64,000 nt of DNA from Nostoc sp. CENA543 (GCF_002896875.1 NZ_CP023278.1:62001-126000); one strand, 5' to 3'; numbered from the stretch's first letter, positions 38,905 to 48,529 are shown. Numbers and translations are program-made. Notes: generated by a model from the letters alone, not told the origin.

Positions 38905-40323
38905 TTAACTTTGCTTATAAACCAACTCCATCTTTAACTTTTCAATCTCCAGCTTCAACCTTTCATTCTCCATTCTCAACTTAGCATTCTCCTCTCTAAT
39001 CACCTCAATTTCATTCCTCTTAGTTAAGGCCTGATTAATCGCCAACTTCCGCATATCAAGCGAAAACCAACGCTGATAGGTTTGGGTGTGAACTTGCACA
39101 CTATGCCCTAAATTATCAGCCGCAGCTTTGATTGGTATGCCTAAAATATGCGCTCGAATTGCCCAGGCGTGACGTAAATCATAAGGCTTAAAATCTAAGC
39201 CAATTTTACGAAACCACCAACTAACTCGCTGTGTTAATGCGGTTATCTCTGCATGATTACTTTTATCTTTTTTACTAATTGCTGTTGCCAGCATCTCTAA
39301 ATATTTTGGATTTCTTAAATCAAATTCCTCAATCCATTCTTTATGCAAAGGTAATGCTTGTCTTTCACCGGTTTTACACTCTTTATCCACCTTCCATGTC
39401 AAGTCTACATTCTCTGAACTTAACCACCAATCAATATTAGGGTTAATAAATATTTCTCTAGGACGTAAACCAAATACAGCTAACATTCCATATGTCCAAC
39501 GCCAGAGTTGCCAACTATCTTTGACATCTTGATTAACTTGATTACCTCTGGTGTTTAAATACTCTTCAAATTTGCTAATTCCTAATAATATTTCTGCATC
39601 TGTGGGGAGGTTGCGGGAATTGCGAGCGGGCATTTTGGCATATTTAGACAAATCAATTTCGATGTTGAATGTCTGACAAAATGCTGATATTGCCCTAGCG
39701 GCATTATATTTAGCCCATTCTTTATCGATTTTTTCTATGGAATTAATTAAATTTTCCGCAGTGGCTAAATCTTGAGGATTGGTATATCTCTGGGTGCGGG
39801 AAAAATAATAGAAAAAAGTATGTTCGCTTTTTGTGGTGCGTTTATGGGTTTTAAAATACTCTTCTGCAAATTTTTCTAATAAATCACCTATGGTTTTTAC
39901 ATCTTTCTTAGTCGCTTCTTTACCTAAATATTTATCATTCCATTCAAAGGTTTTGCGCGCAATTAATTTACCTAATTCATAGGCTTCTTCCTCAGCCGTT
40001 TTCAGTCCGTCTAAATTGGCGGGAATATTTAAACTGAGATTGTATTGTTTTCTCCCAGTTCCCTTTGTGTCGTTATCTCCTGGTTTAATTGGTAACGTTG
40101 CTCTTAATTGCAGACTTCCATTGGATTCCCGAATTGATACTTTCGTCTTTGCAGACTTCAAACGCAGATTTACCTTCTCTAGTTCCTGTAACACTTTGGC
40201 TCTCATATGCTCTCTTTGCTGCTGTGCTTGCAGACTTGAGCCGAGAAAGCTGCCGTCGGTAGATGAAAGCGGCTCTAAGTCTGCAAAGGCTTGTTGATAT
40301 TTGTCTTGACCCTGATTTTGCAT
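38905..40323 (-). CDS. xisA: XisA site-specific recombinase of the nifD element
   Basis: 472 aa tyrosine recombinase. Catalytic region: Arg in FGLRPREIF (about 287), KPYDLRHAWAIRAHILG (about 381), DNLGHSVQVHT and Tyr in TYQRWFSL (about 416). The box II His is replaced by Tyr. The C-terminus is a charged coiled coil. It starts 119 bp from the right junction and is transcribed leftward. It recombines the GGATTACTCCG repeats. It is a paralog of the nifH-element recombinase. Confidence 0.94.
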   Translation of the reverse strand: MQNQGQDKYQQAFADLEPLSSTDGSFLGSSLQAQQQREHMRAKVLQELEKVNLRLKSAKTKVSIRESNGSLQLRATLPIKPGDNDTKGTGRKQYNLSLNIPANLDGLKTAEEEAYELGKLIARKTFEWNDKYLGKEATKKDVKTIGDLLEKFAEEYFKTHKRTTKSEHTFFYYFSRTQRYTNPQDLATAENLINSIEKIDKEWAKYNAARAISAFCQTFNIEIDLSKYAKMPARNSRNLPTDAEILLGISKFEEYLNTRGNQVNQDVKDSWQLWRWTYGMLAVFGLRPREIFINPNIDWWLSSENVDLTWKVDKECKTGERQALPLHKEWIEEFDLRNPKYLEMLATAISKKDKSNHAEITALTQRVSWWFRKIGLDFKPYDLRHAWAIRAHILGIPIKAAADNLGHSVQVHTQTYQRWFSLDMRKLAINQALTKRNEIEVIREENAKLRMENERLKLEIEKLKMELVYKQS

Positions 40324-40371
40324 CGCTGTGGTATTAGCCTATATTTAGCCTAAAAATTAATTTGTTTTGGG

Positions 40372-40384
40372 TGAACAATGTTCA
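40372..40384. promoter_or_regulatory. 13-bp palindrome upstream of xisA
   Basis: TGAACAATGTTCA, perfect arms around a central A, 49 bp upstream of the xisA start and 58 bp from the right repeat. A related AACATTGTT lies upstream of the nifH-element recombinase (near 18171-18180). It could be an operator or a recombinase accessory site. Confidence 0.4.
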
Positions 40385-40441
40385 TGAATAACACTGCTTA
40401 CTGCAAACAATAAGCTCTTGAAAGCCATTAAACCACAAAAA

Positions 40442-40452
40442 GGATTACTCCG
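40442..40452. repeat. Right 11-bp core repeat of nifD element
   Basis: GGATTACTCCG, identical to 20178-20188; nifD coding resumes here. Confidence 0.96.
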
Positions 40453-40583
40453 GCCCTTATCACGGTTATGACGGATTTGCTATCTTCGCTCGTGATATGG
40501 ATCTTGCCCTCAATAGCCCCACTTGGGACTTGATTGGCGCACCTTGGAAGAAAACCGCTACAAAAGCTAAGGCTGCTGCCTAG
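40442..40583 (+). CDS. nifD: NifD 3' part (interrupted)
   Basis: The last 46 or so codons of Nif[27 protein letters not shown], then the Lys/Ala-rich end and TAG at 40581. The His that ligates FeMo-co (MHSWDYS) lies just left of the element, so the element splits the gene right after the cofactor His. It has no start of its own. Confidence 0.95.
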
Positions 40584-40601
40584 TTACAGGGAAATAGACG
40601 G

Positions 40602-40732
40602 ATAGCCTGGGGTGTCTGCGCCCCAGGACACGAGGGAGGAATGGTGAATGCTGAATGCTGCATGAAATTTCATTCATTATTCATGATTCATCACTCGTAA
40701 CTCCCTTCAGGGGAGTAAGTCACCCAGGCTAT
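40602..40732 (+). promoter_or_regulatory. Structured nifD-nifK intergenic region with alternative hairpins
   Basis: Hairpin 1: CCTGGGG (40606-40612) with CCCCAGG (40621-40627). Hairpin 2: ACTCCC/GGGAGT around 40700-40716. The left arm of hairpin 1 can instead pair as ATAGCCTGGG (40602-40611) with CCCAGGCTAT (40723-40732), closing the whole region. This may affect mRNA processing or stability between nifD and nifK. Confidence 0.5.
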
Positions 40733-40782
40733 TGCTAAACATCACTTACTAAACCAACCAGCAAGCGTAGAGAGACAGACAA

Positions 40783-42321
40783 ATGCCACAGAATCCAGAC
40801 AGAATTGTAGACCACGTTGATCTATTCAAACAGCCAGAATATACAGAACTGTTTGAAAACAAGAGAAAGAACTTTGAAGGCGCACACTCTCCTGAAGAAG
40901 TTGAAAGAGTTTCTGAATGGACAAAATCTTGGGACTACCGGGAAAAGAACTTCGCTCGTGAAGCTTTAACCGTTAACCCTGCTAAAGGTTGTCAACCTGT
41001 AGGCGCGATGTTCGCTGCTTTGGGTTTTGAAGGTACTCTACCTTTCGTTCAAGGTTCTCAAGGTTGCGTTGCTTACTTCCGTACACACCTCAGCCGTCAC
41101 TACAAAGAGCCTTGCTCCGCAGTTTCTTCTTCTATGACAGAAGACGCAGCAGTATTCGGTGGCTTGAACAACATGATTGAAGGTATGCAAGTTGCTTACC
41201 AACTTTACAAGCCTAAGATGATTGCTGTTTGCACCACCTGTATGGCTGAGGTAATTGGTGACGACTTAGGCGCGTTCATCACCAACTCTAAGAACGCTGG
41301 TTCTATTCCTCAAGATTTCCCCGTTCCCTTCGCTCACACCCCCAGTTTCGTTGGTTCTCACGTAACTGGTTACGACAACATGATGAAGGGTATTCTGTCT
41401 AACCTGACAGAAGGTAAGAAGAAAGCTACCAGCAACGGCAAAATCAACATCATCCCTGGTTTTGATACCTATGTAGGTAACAACCGCGAAGTTAAGCGGA
41501 TGCTAGGTTTAATGGGTGTTGACTACACCATTCTGTCTGATAGCAGCGACTACTTTGATTCACCAAACACTGGTGAATATGAAATGTACCCAGGTGGAAC
41601 CAAGCTGGAAGATGCGGCTGATTCTATCAACGCTAAAGCTACTGTTGCTCTCCAAGCTTACACCACACCCAAGACCCGCGAATACATTAAAACCCAGTGG
41701 AAGCAAGAAACACAAGTATTGCGCCCCTTCGGTGTTAAGGGTACTGACGAGTTCTTGACTGCTATCTCTGAATTGACCGGTAAGGCTATTCCTGAAGAAT
41801 TGGAAATCGAACGCGGTCGTTTAGTTGATGCTATCACCGACTCCTACGCTTGGATTCATGGTAAGAAGTTCGCTATCTACGGCGATCCCGACTTGATTAT
41901 CTCCATCACCAGTTTCTTGTTAGAGATGGGTGCTGAACCTGTACACATCCTCTGCAACAATGGCGATGAGACCTTCAAGAAAGAAATGGAAGCAATCCTC
42001 GCTGCTAGCCCCTTCGGCAAAGAAGCTAAAGTTTGGATTCAAAAAGACTTGTGGCACTTCCGTAGCTTGTTGTTCACCGAGCCTGTAGACTTCTTCATCG
42101 GTAACTCCTACGGTAAGTACCTGTGGCGCGATACTAAGATCCCAATGGTTCGTATTGGTTATCCTATCTTTGACCGTCACCACTTACACCGCTATTCTAC
42201 CCTCGGCTACCAAGGTGGTCTAAACATCCTCAACTGGGTTGTTAATACCCTTCTGGATGAAATGGATCGTTGCACCAACATCACTGGTAAGACCGATATC
42301 TCCTTCGACTTGATTCGCTAG
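40783..42321 (+). CDS. nifK: NifK nitrogenase MoFe protein beta chain
   Basis: 512 aa beta subunit, partner of NifD. P-cluster Cys ligands occur in NPAKGCQPVGAM, GSQGCVAYFRTH and CTTCMAEVIGDD. An AGAGAGACAGAC stretch precedes the ATG. The gene is intact and follows the 3' part of nifD. Confidence 0.98.
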   Translation: MPQNPDRIVDHVDLFKQPEYTELFENKRKNFEGAHSPEEVERVSEWTKSWDYREKNFAREALTVNPAKGCQPVGAMFAALGFEGTLPFVQGSQGCVAYFRTHLSRHYKEPCSAVSSSMTEDAAVFGGLNNMIEGMQVAYQLYKPKMIAVCTTCMAEVIGDDLGAFITNSKNAGSIPQDFPVPFAHTPSFVGSHVTGYDNMMKGILSNLTEGKKKATSNGKINIIPGFDTYVGNNREVKRMLGLMGVDYTILSDSSDYFDSPNTGEYEMYPGGTKLEDAADSINAKATVALQAYTTPKTREYIKTQWKQETQVLRPFGVKGTDEFLTAISELTGKAIPEELEIERGRLVDAITDSYAWIHGKKFAIYGDPDLIISITSFLLEMGAEPVHILCNNGDETFKKEMEAILAASPFGKEAKVWIQKDLWHFRSLLFTEPVDFFIGNSYGKYLWRDTKIPMVRIGYPIFDRHHLHRYSTLGYQGGLNILNWVVNTLLDEMDRCTNITGKTDISFDLIR

Positions 42322-42469
42322 AACTTGATTTTGGCGTTCTAAGAGAAGTAAATCAGGTGATTGATTAAAAACTGGGGACTGGGGAATAGGGATTAAAACC
42401 CGAAACCCCCTCCCCAGTAACCAATAGCTAAGTTTCAATTGTTCCTCACTCTATTCTGAAGTATCTACT

Positions 42470-42793
42470 ATGTCCACAACTCACACTCACCATCATCCTA
42501 ATTTTCATCCACCTAACTATAAAAAACCTGGCGCGTTTGATTTTCTCCGTCCTTTGCGTCGTTTGGTTGATAATTATCCGGTTAAAAATGCTCGTTTCGC
42601 TCATGTGATATGTCAGGTAATTCCTTGCTGTTGTCCTTTTGAGCGAAATATTAGTTTATTGGGGCGGACTATTCATATTCCAGCTTTGTGTAAGCTTAAT
42701 CCTCTGTATGACGAGTTTGTAGGGTTGCGTTTCCGGGCTTTGTCTTATCTGGCTGATGAATGTGGAGAGGATGTTACTAAGTATATTTGCTAG
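42470..42793 (+). CDS. Mo-dependent nitrogenase C-terminal-like protein
   Basis: 107 aa. A His-rich start (MSTTHTHHHPNFHPPNYK) and a core FLRPLRRLVDNYPVKNARFAHVICQVIPCCCPFERNISLLG, LCKLNPLYDEF match the family named after the nitrogenase C-terminus. It is conserved between nifK and nifE in heterocystous cyanobacteria. Its role is unknown; His and Cys suggest metal binding. Confidence 0.85.
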   Translation: MSTTHTHHHPNFHPPNYKKPGAFDFLRPLRRLVDNYPVKNARFAHVICQVIPCCCPFERNISLLGRTIHIPALCKLNPLYDEFVGLRFRALSYLADECGEDVTKYIC

Positions 42794-43004
42794 ATGATTT
42801 TTTCTTGCAAAGGTCTTTTTTTAAACGCGGAGTGTCGCGGAGTTTAACGCGGAGGTACGCGGAGAGTTTTATAAGTAGGGTTGAGAAGATTTTTGCAGGA
42901 AGTTTATTATGAACGGTCATCAGTTAAGAGGTTGGTAGTTAAAAACTGATTGCTGATGACTGATAACTGAAAATTAAAATGTCGATCGCGTGCGAGAAGA
43001 GAGA

Positions 43005-44444
43005 ATGAACACCCAAGGAAAAATTAATGAGTTGCTCAACCAGCCTGGATGTGAGCATAATCAAGAGAAACATGGTGCTAAGAAGAATAAGTCTTGTAGT
43101 CAACAAGCACAACCAGGGGCGGCTCAAGGGGGTTGTGCTTTTGATGGGGCGATGATTGCGCTTGTGCCTATTGTCGATGCGGCTCATTTGGTTCACGGGC
43201 CGATCGCCTGCGCTGGTAATTCTTGGGGTAGTCGTGGTAGTCTCTCTTCTGGCCCAAAAATGTATAAAATGGGCTTCACTACCGATATGTCAGAAAATGA
43301 TGTGATCTTCGGTGGTGAGAAGAAGCTATATAAGGCAATTCTAGAAATTCATAACCGCTACAAGCCCACTGCGGTATTTGTCTACGCTACTTGTGTGACA
43401 GCCTTGATTGGTGATGATATCAATGCTGTGTGTAAGACTGCGGCGGAAAAAATTGGCACTCCTGTTATCCCTGTATTTGCTCCTGGGTTTATTGGTAGTA
43501 AGAACCTCGGAAACCGTTTTGGCGGGGAAGCTTTATTAGATTATGTTGTCGGGACAGCAGAACCGGAGTTTACCACCCCCTATGATATAAACTTAATCGG
43601 CGAGTATAACATCGCTGGGGAAATGTGGGGAGTCCTGCCGTTACTGGAAAAATTGGGTATTCGCGTCCTGTCGAAAATTACAGGCGATGCTCGATTTGAA
43701 GAAATCCGCTATGCCCACCGCGCCAAGCTGAACGTGATGATTTGTTCACGGGCGTTGCTCAATATGGCGAAAAAGATGGAGGAACAATACGGCATCCCCT
43801 ACATTGAAGAGTCTTTTTATGGCATCGATGATATGAATCGATGTCTGCGTAATATTGCCGCCAAATTGGGCGACCCTGATTTACAAGCACGTACTGAACA
43901 GCTAATTGCGTCAGAGATGGCGACTCTAGATTTGGCACTTGCTCCTTACCGCGATCGCCTCAGAGGTAAGCGAGTTGTATTGTATACAGGTGGTGTTAAG
44001 AGTTGGTCGATTATCTCGGCAGCAAAAGACTTGGGTATAGAAGTAGTTGCTACCAGTACAAGAAAGAGTACGGAAGAAGATAAGTCTAAAATCAAAAAGT
44101 TGTTAGGTACTGATGGCATCATGCTAGAAAAAGGCAATGCCAAGGAACTACTGCAACTAGTAAAAGATACACAAGCAGATATGTTAATTGCTGGTGGTCG
44201 TAACCAATACACCGCCCTCAAAGCCCGGATTCCCTTCCTCGATATCAACCAAGAACGTCATCATCCCTACGCTGGCTATGTAGGTATGTTAGAGATGGCG
44301 CGGGAACTCTACGAAGCCCTCTACAGCCCGATTTGGGAACAAATCCGTAAGCCCGCACCTTGGGATGAAGATATGGGGACATGGGCAAACGAATATACCA
44401 AAAATCAAAATCGCACTCTGACATCTATAGAGGAGTTTATTTAA
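43005..44444 (+). CDS. nifE: NifE FeMo-cofactor scaffold protein
   Basis: 479 aa, paralog of NifD that with NifN matures NifB-co into FeMo-co. Cys ligands occur in [19 protein letters not shown] and [15 protein letters not shown] at 43005 ([10 protein letters not shown]) is taken over GTG at 42990. The gene is intact. Confidence 0.97.
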   Translation: MNTQGKINELLNQPGCEHNQEKHGAKKNKSCSQQAQPGAAQGGCAFDGAMIALVPIVDAAHLVHGPIACAGNSWGSRGSLSSGPKMYKMGFTTDMSENDVIFGGEKKLYKAILEIHNRYKPTAVFVYATCVTALIGDDINAVCKTAAEKIGTPVIPVFAPGFIGSKNLGNRFGGEALLDYVVGTAEPEFTTPYDINLIGEYNIAGEMWGVLPLLEKLGIRVLSKITGDARFEEIRYAHRAKLNVMICSRALLNMAKKMEEQYGIPYIEESFYGIDDMNRCLRNIAAKLGDPDLQARTEQLIASEMATLDLALAPYRDRLRGKRVVLYTGGVKSWSIISAAKDLGIEVVATSTRKSTEEDKSKIKKLLGTDGIMLEKGNAKELLQLVKDTQADMLIAGGRNQYTALKARIPFLDINQERHHPYAGYVGMLEMARELYEALYSPIWEQIRKPAPWDEDMGTWANEYTKNQNRTLTSIEEFI

Positions 44445-44449
44445 TGGGC

Positions 44450-44572
44450 ATTGCGAATTGGGCATAGGGCATTGGGAATTGGGAATTGGGAATTGGGCAT
44501 TGCCCCCTGCTCCCTGCCCCCCTGCCCCCTGCCCCCCTGCTCCCTGCCCCCTGCCCCCCTGCTTCCCTATCT
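44450..44572. repeat. Tandem repeats between nifE and nifN
   Basis: GGGCATT/GGGAATT heptamers followed by CCCCCTGC/TCCCTGC units. They are rich in complementary G- and C-runs and may fold between nifE and nifN. Confidence 0.7.
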
Positions 44573-44590
44573 ACCCAGGAGTTAATCTAA

Positions 44591-45916
44591 ATGGCAGTCG
44601 TTACCGTTCCCGAAAAATCAGTTGCAGTTAATCCTCTCAAGCAAAGTCAGGCTTTGGGTGCGTCCTTGGCTTTTTTGGGATTGAAGGGGATGATTCCTCT
44701 GTTCCACGGTTCGCAAGGTTGTACAGCTTTCGCCAAGGTGGTGTTAGTTCGTCATTTTCGGGAAGCGATTCCCCTCGCTACTACGGCGATGACGGAAGTA
44801 ACGACTATTCTCGGTGGGGAAGAGAACGTAGAACAGGCGATTCTTACCTTAGTTGAAAAATCCAATCCCGAAATCATTGGTTTGTGTAGCACTGGACTCA
44901 CAGAAACCAGAGGCGATGATATTGAGAGATTCCTTAAGGATATCCGCGATCGCCACCCAGAACTTGCTCACATTCCCGTAGTCTTTGCACCGACACCCGA
45001 TTTTAAAGGCGCATTGCAAGATGGTTTTGCGGCGGCTGTGGAAAGCATAGTTAAACAAATTCCCCAAGCTGGTGGAATTAATGGTGAGCAAGTCACAATT
45101 CTGGCTGGTTCTGCCTTTACCCCAGGGGATTTGCAAGAAATTAAAGAAATCGTTACTTCCTTTGGATTAATCCCCATCTTTGTCCCAGACATTGGCGCAT
45201 CATTAGATGGACATTTAGAAGATGGTTACACTGCCATCACCGCCAGTGGTACAAGTGTGGCGCAACTGAAAGCCGTTGGTTGTTCCGCCTTTACTATCGC
45301 CTTGGGTGAAAGTATGCGGGGTGCAGCCAAAATTCTGGAACAACGGTTTGGTATTCCTTACGAAGTGTTTAGCGAACTGACTGGACTAGAACCAGTAGAC
45401 GAGTTTTTGCAAGCATTAGCCATTCTCAGCAGCAACCCCGTACCCGAAAAATACCGCCGTCAACGTCGTCAATTGCAAGATGCAATGTTAGACACGCACT
45501 TTTACTTTGGTGCGAAGCGGGTATCCTTAGCATTAGAACCGGACTTACTGTGGTCAACAGTGCGCTTTCTGCAATCGATGGGGACGCAAATTCATGCAGC
45601 CGTGACCACAACACGCTCACCCCTGTTAGAAAAACTCCCCATCAAGAGCGTGACTATTGGAGATTTAGAAGACTTAGAAGAATTGGCAGTTGGATCTGAC
45701 CTGCTGATTGGTAATTCTAACGTAGCTGCGATCGCCAAACGTCTTTCCATCCCACTTTATCGCCTCGGTATACCTATCTATGACCGTTTAGGCAATGGTT
45801 TATTCACCAAAGTAGGCTATCGCGGCTCAATGGAAGTCTTATTTGGCATCGGCAACCTATTTCTAGAAGCAGAAGAAGAAAGAGTCAAACATCTGTGGGG
45901 ACTCAGTGCTGAGTAA
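44591..45916 (+). CDS. nifN: NifN FeMo-cofactor scaffold protein
   Basis: 441 aa paralog of NifK; forms the NifEN complex. Key Cys in GSQGCTAFAKV and LCSTGLTETRGDD. Starts MAVVTVPEKSVAVNPLKQSQ after an AGGAG site. It follows nifE through a repeat-filled gap. Confidence 0.96.
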   Translation: MAVVTVPEKSVAVNPLKQSQALGASLAFLGLKGMIPLFHGSQGCTAFAKVVLVRHFREAIPLATTAMTEVTTILGGEENVEQAILTLVEKSNPEIIGLCSTGLTETRGDDIERFLKDIRDRHPELAHIPVVFAPTPDFKGALQDGFAAAVESIVKQIPQAGGINGEQVTILAGSAFTPGDLQEIKEIVTSFGLIPIFVPDIGASLDGHLEDGYTAITASGTSVAQLKAVGCSAFTIALGESMRGAAKILEQRFGIPYEVFSELTGLEPVDEFLQALAILSSNPVPEKYRRQRRQLQDAMLDTHFYFGAKRVSLALEPDLLWSTVRFLQSMGTQIHAAVTTTRSPLLEKLPIKSVTIGDLEDLEELAVGSDLLIGNSNVAAIAKRLSIPLYRLGIPIYDRLGNGLFTKVGYRGSMEVLFGIGNLFLEAEEERVKHLWGLSAE

Positions 45917-46002
45917 CAAGTAATGAGTGCTGAGTAAAATTTCAACTCACCACTCACTACCCAGAACTCAGCACCCAGCACTAACAAAGCAGGAGAATAA
46001 AA

Positions 46003-46416
46003 GTGAAAATTGCCTTTACAACTACCGACCACGTTCATATTAATGCTCACTTTGGCTGGGCGAGAGAAATTGATGTCTATGAAATTAATGCCGAAGGATA
46101 TCAATTTTTAGAAACATTGAACTTTGAGGGCGACTTACAACAAGATGGTAACGAAGATAAAGTTGCTCCAAAACTAGCAGCATTAGTTGATTGTGCCATT
46201 GTATATGTCACAGCCATTGGTGGAACTGCTGCTGCAAAATTAATAAAGAAAGGTGTTACCCCAGTAAAAGCACGTTCCGAACAAGAAGAAATCAAAGAAA
46301 TTCTCACAAAATTAGTCCAAACCTTAAAAGGTAATCCTCCTCCTTGGTTGCGGAAAGCATTGCAACCCAAAACCACAAACTTTGCAGATGAATTAGAAGA
46401 CGAAGCAACAGTATGA
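46003..46416 (+). CDS. nifX: NifX nitrogenase cofactor carrier
   Basis: 137 aa. NifX/NafY fold: MKIAFTTTDHVHINAHFGWAREIDVYEIN..., C-terminus with PPWLRKAL. Binds FeMo-co precursors and passes them to NifEN. It starts at GTG 46003 after GCAGGAGA. Its end overlaps the next gene by 4 bp. Confidence 0.95.
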   Translation: MKIAFTTTDHVHINAHFGWAREIDVYEINAEGYQFLETLNFEGDLQQDGNEDKVAPKLAALVDCAIVYVTAIGGTAAAKLIKKGVTPVKARSEQEEIKEILTKLVQTLKGNPPPWLRKALQPKTTNFADELEDEATV

Positions 46417-46889
46417 GCGCAGAAAATAGTGTCAACGATCCCGCTACAGATGTAGTTGCCACCTCACCATTTCTCAAAACATTAGTATTACAAATTCGGG
46501 GACAAGACGCTTACGGCGTTTACCGTAGTTGGTCAGACGAACTACTACTAAAACCCTTCATTGTTCCCAAAAAAAAGAAACGGGAAATTTCCGTTGAAGG
46601 TGAAGTAGATGCCGTCACCCAAGCGCGAATCATGTCATTTTTTCGCGCCATAGCCGCCAGAATCGAACAAGAAACCGGCTTAATTTCCCAAGTAGTAATC
46701 GACCTAAGTCATGAAGGCTTTGGCTGGGCCTTAGTCTTTTCCGGTCGCCTACTACTCACCGTCAAAACCCTCCGCGACGCTCACCGCTTTGGTTTTGAAT
46801 CCCTAGAACACCTAGCAGAAGAAGGCGAAAAATTCGTAGCCAAAGGACTAGATTTAGCTACCCGCTTCCGCGAAGTCAGCAAACTATAA
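46413..46889 (+). CDS. NifX-associated protein (DUF269)
   Basis: 158 aa, DUF269 family, found next to nifX in most nif clusters. Typical stretches: LVLQIRGQDAYGVYRSWSDELLLKPFIVPKKKKREI and GWALVFSGRLLLTVKTLRDAHRFGF. Translationally coupled to nifX (ATGA overlap). Confidence 0.93.
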   Translation: MSAENSVNDPATDVVATSPFLKTLVLQIRGQDAYGVYRSWSDELLLKPFIVPKKKKREISVEGEVDAVTQARIMSFFRAIAARIEQETGLISQVVIDLSHEGFGWALVFSGRLLLTVKTLRDAHRFGFESLEHLAEEGEKFVAKGLDLATRFREVSKL

Positions 46890-46924
46890 AAGTAGGAAGT
46901 AAGGAGTTATTCAACAAATCCAAA

Positions 46925-47060
46925 GTAACGCTGTGTGCAAGACGATCTCAGACCTAACCCCCAGCCCCTTCCCTAGTAGGGAAGGGGGGCAATAATAAAA
47001 GCCTCTCTCCTTTTAGGGGAGAGGTTTGGAGAGGGGTTTTAAAAATAAGTTGCACATTGC
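46925..47060. repeat. Interspersed palindromic repeat block between DUF269 and DUF683 genes
   Basis: A strong stem CCCCTTCCCT (46965-46974) / AGGGAAGGGG (46978-46987), and then a second one in CTCTCTCC...GGGGAGAG. The sequence GTGTGCAA...CCTAACCCCC also occurs at about 1344-1375, so it is a dispersed family. Confidence 0.6.
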
Positions 47061-47102
47061 ATAAGGTCGCAAAATACCCTCTGATTCAAAAGAACCTCCC
47101 CA

Positions 47103-47318
47103 ATGCAAGTAGAAAACACCAGCATTGAAGAACTCAAAAATAAAATCAAACGCCTCAACAGCAAAGCCGGACAAATGAAAATGGATTTGCACGACTTAGC
47201 TGAAGGCTTACCCACAAATTACACACAATTAATGGAAGTTGCTGCTGCAACTTATGAAATTTATCATCAGCTTGATGAACTCAAAAAATATCTCAAGCAA
47301 TTGGAGCAAGGCAAATGA
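47103..47318 (+). CDS. DUF683 / CCE_0567-family nif-associated protein
   Basis: 71 aa helical hairpin protein: IEELKNKIKRLNSKAGQMKMDLHDLAEGLPTNYTQLMEVA. Such proteins accompany nifX and nifW and form antiparallel coiled coils. Its stop overlaps the nifW start by 4 bp. Confidence 0.9.
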   Translation: MQVENTSIEELKNKIKRLNSKAGQMKMDLHDLAEGLPTNYTQLMEVAAATYEIYHQLDELKKYLKQLEQGK

Positions 47319-47629
47319 CTAAAACTATTGAAGAGTTCAAAAAACTTACCGATGCAGAAGAATATTTTAAATTCTTTGAATTAGAATATGATCCCAAACT
47401 TGTTAATGTAAATCGTTTACATATTCTGAAAAAATTCTCACAACTAATCAGTGAAATTGACAGCAATTCCGAACTAACCAACGAAGAAAAATTAAACCAA
47501 TATTCACTAGCACTGCAACAGGCTTATCAGACCTTTTTGGAATCTTCACCCCAAGAACAAAAACTGTTCAAGGTATTCAAAGACAAGCCAAAAAATGTAA
47601 TCACGCTGACAGAACTCACGTCTGATTAG
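47315..47629 (+). CDS. nifW: Nitrogenase stabilising protein NifW
   Basis: 104 aa. Family pattern: FKKLTDAEEYFKFFELEYDPKLVNVNRLHILKKFSQ. NifW helps mature and protect the MoFe protein against oxygen. Coupled to the DUF683 gene and followed 10 bp later by hesA. Confidence 0.93.
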   Translation: MTKTIEEFKKLTDAEEYFKFFELEYDPKLVNVNRLHILKKFSQLISEIDSNSELTNEEKLNQYSLALQQAYQTFLESSPQEQKLFKVFKDKPKNVITLTELTSD

Positions 47630-47639
47630 GAGGTATAAA

Positions 47640-48443
47640 GTGATCAACCTAACGCCTACCGAGTTAGAACGTTATAGTCGCCAAATGATGCTCCCCAATT
47701 TTGGCGAAGTAGCTCAGAAGCGTCTGAAGTCAGCGACGGTTTTAGTGACTGGTGTGGGAGGATTAGGCGGTACGGCTGCGCTTTACCTAGCAGTAGCAGG
47801 CGTTGGGCGGTTAATCCTAGTCCGAGGCGGTGATCTGCGGCTGGACGATATGAATCGCCAGATTTTGATGACGGATGATTGGGTAGGTAAACCGAGGGTT
47901 TTCAAAGCGAAAGAAACCCTATTGGCGATCAATCCTGATATCCAAATCGAAGCAGTTCACGACTATATTACCCCAGAAAATGTAGATGAGTTAGTGCAGT
48001 CTGCGGATATGGCTCTAGATTGCGCTCACAATTTTACAGAGCGTGATTTGTTGAACGCAGCCTGTGTACGCTGGCGCAAACCAATGGTGGAAGCAGCGAT
48101 GAGCGGGATGGAGGCTTATCTCACTACCATTATTCCTGGTGTGACTCCTTGTCTATCCTGTTTCTTTCCAGAGAAGCCTGAGTGGGATCGGCGTGGTTTT
48201 TCTGTGCTGGGTGCGGTGTCTGGAACACTGGCTTGTTTGACAGCACTAGAAGCCATCAAGTTGATTACTGGGTTTAGTCAGCCTTTGTTGTCGCAGTTAC
48301 TTACTATTGACTTGAATCGGATGGAATTTGCTAAGAGGCGTTCTCAACGCGATCGCTCTTGTCCAGTATGCGGTAATAACGCACCTTGGCGATATGCTCA
48401 ATCCAATTCAATGGAAACCAGTAGCAATTGCACACATCCTTAA
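47640..48443 (+). CDS. hesA: HesA, ThiF/MoeB-like E1-type enzyme
   Basis: 267 aa. Adenylating enzyme fold: YSRQMMLPNFGEVAQKRLKSATVLVTGVGGLGGTAALYLA, DDMNRQ, and zinc-binding Cys in CLSCFFPE and CPVCGN. It starts at GTG 47640 after a strong AGGAGG. It is conserved in cyanobacterial nif clusters, with a probable role in sulfur or cofactor supply. Confidence 0.94.
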   Translation: MINLTPTELERYSRQMMLPNFGEVAQKRLKSATVLVTGVGGLGGTAALYLAVAGVGRLILVRGGDLRLDDMNRQILMTDDWVGKPRVFKAKETLLAINPDIQIEAVHDYITPENVDELVQSADMALDCAHNFTERDLLNAACVRWRKPMVEAAMSGMEAYLTTIIPGVTPCLSCFFPEKPEWDRRGFSVLGAVSGTLACLTALEAIKLITGFSQPLLSQLLTIDLNRMEFAKRRSQRDRSCPVCGNNAPWRYAQSNSMETSSNCTHP

Positions 48444-48529
48444 CTACCCATCACCCATTACTCAGCATCGGCTAACGCCGCGCTCCGCTAACAGCACTAA
48501 AAATCAATCGCTACAAATCAGGAGTTTCG

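Larger units (their letters stand above)
20178..40441. mobile_element. nifD excision element, 20,264 bp
   Basis: Bounded by GGATTACTCCG at 20178-20188 and 40442-40452, the same 11-bp core as the classic Anabaena nifD element. A XisA-type recombinase lies at the right edge. The cargo is much larger than a minimal element and is rich in defence, toxin-antitoxin and transposon genes. In-frame restoration of nifD on deletion is exact. Excision in heterocysts is inferred from the known system. Confidence 0.97.

Noticed and set aside
42794-43004. A second gene between the Mo-nitrogenase-like gene and nifE
   Set aside because: Only short frames in repeat-like GCGGAG sequence; no start with a ribosome site or family pattern.
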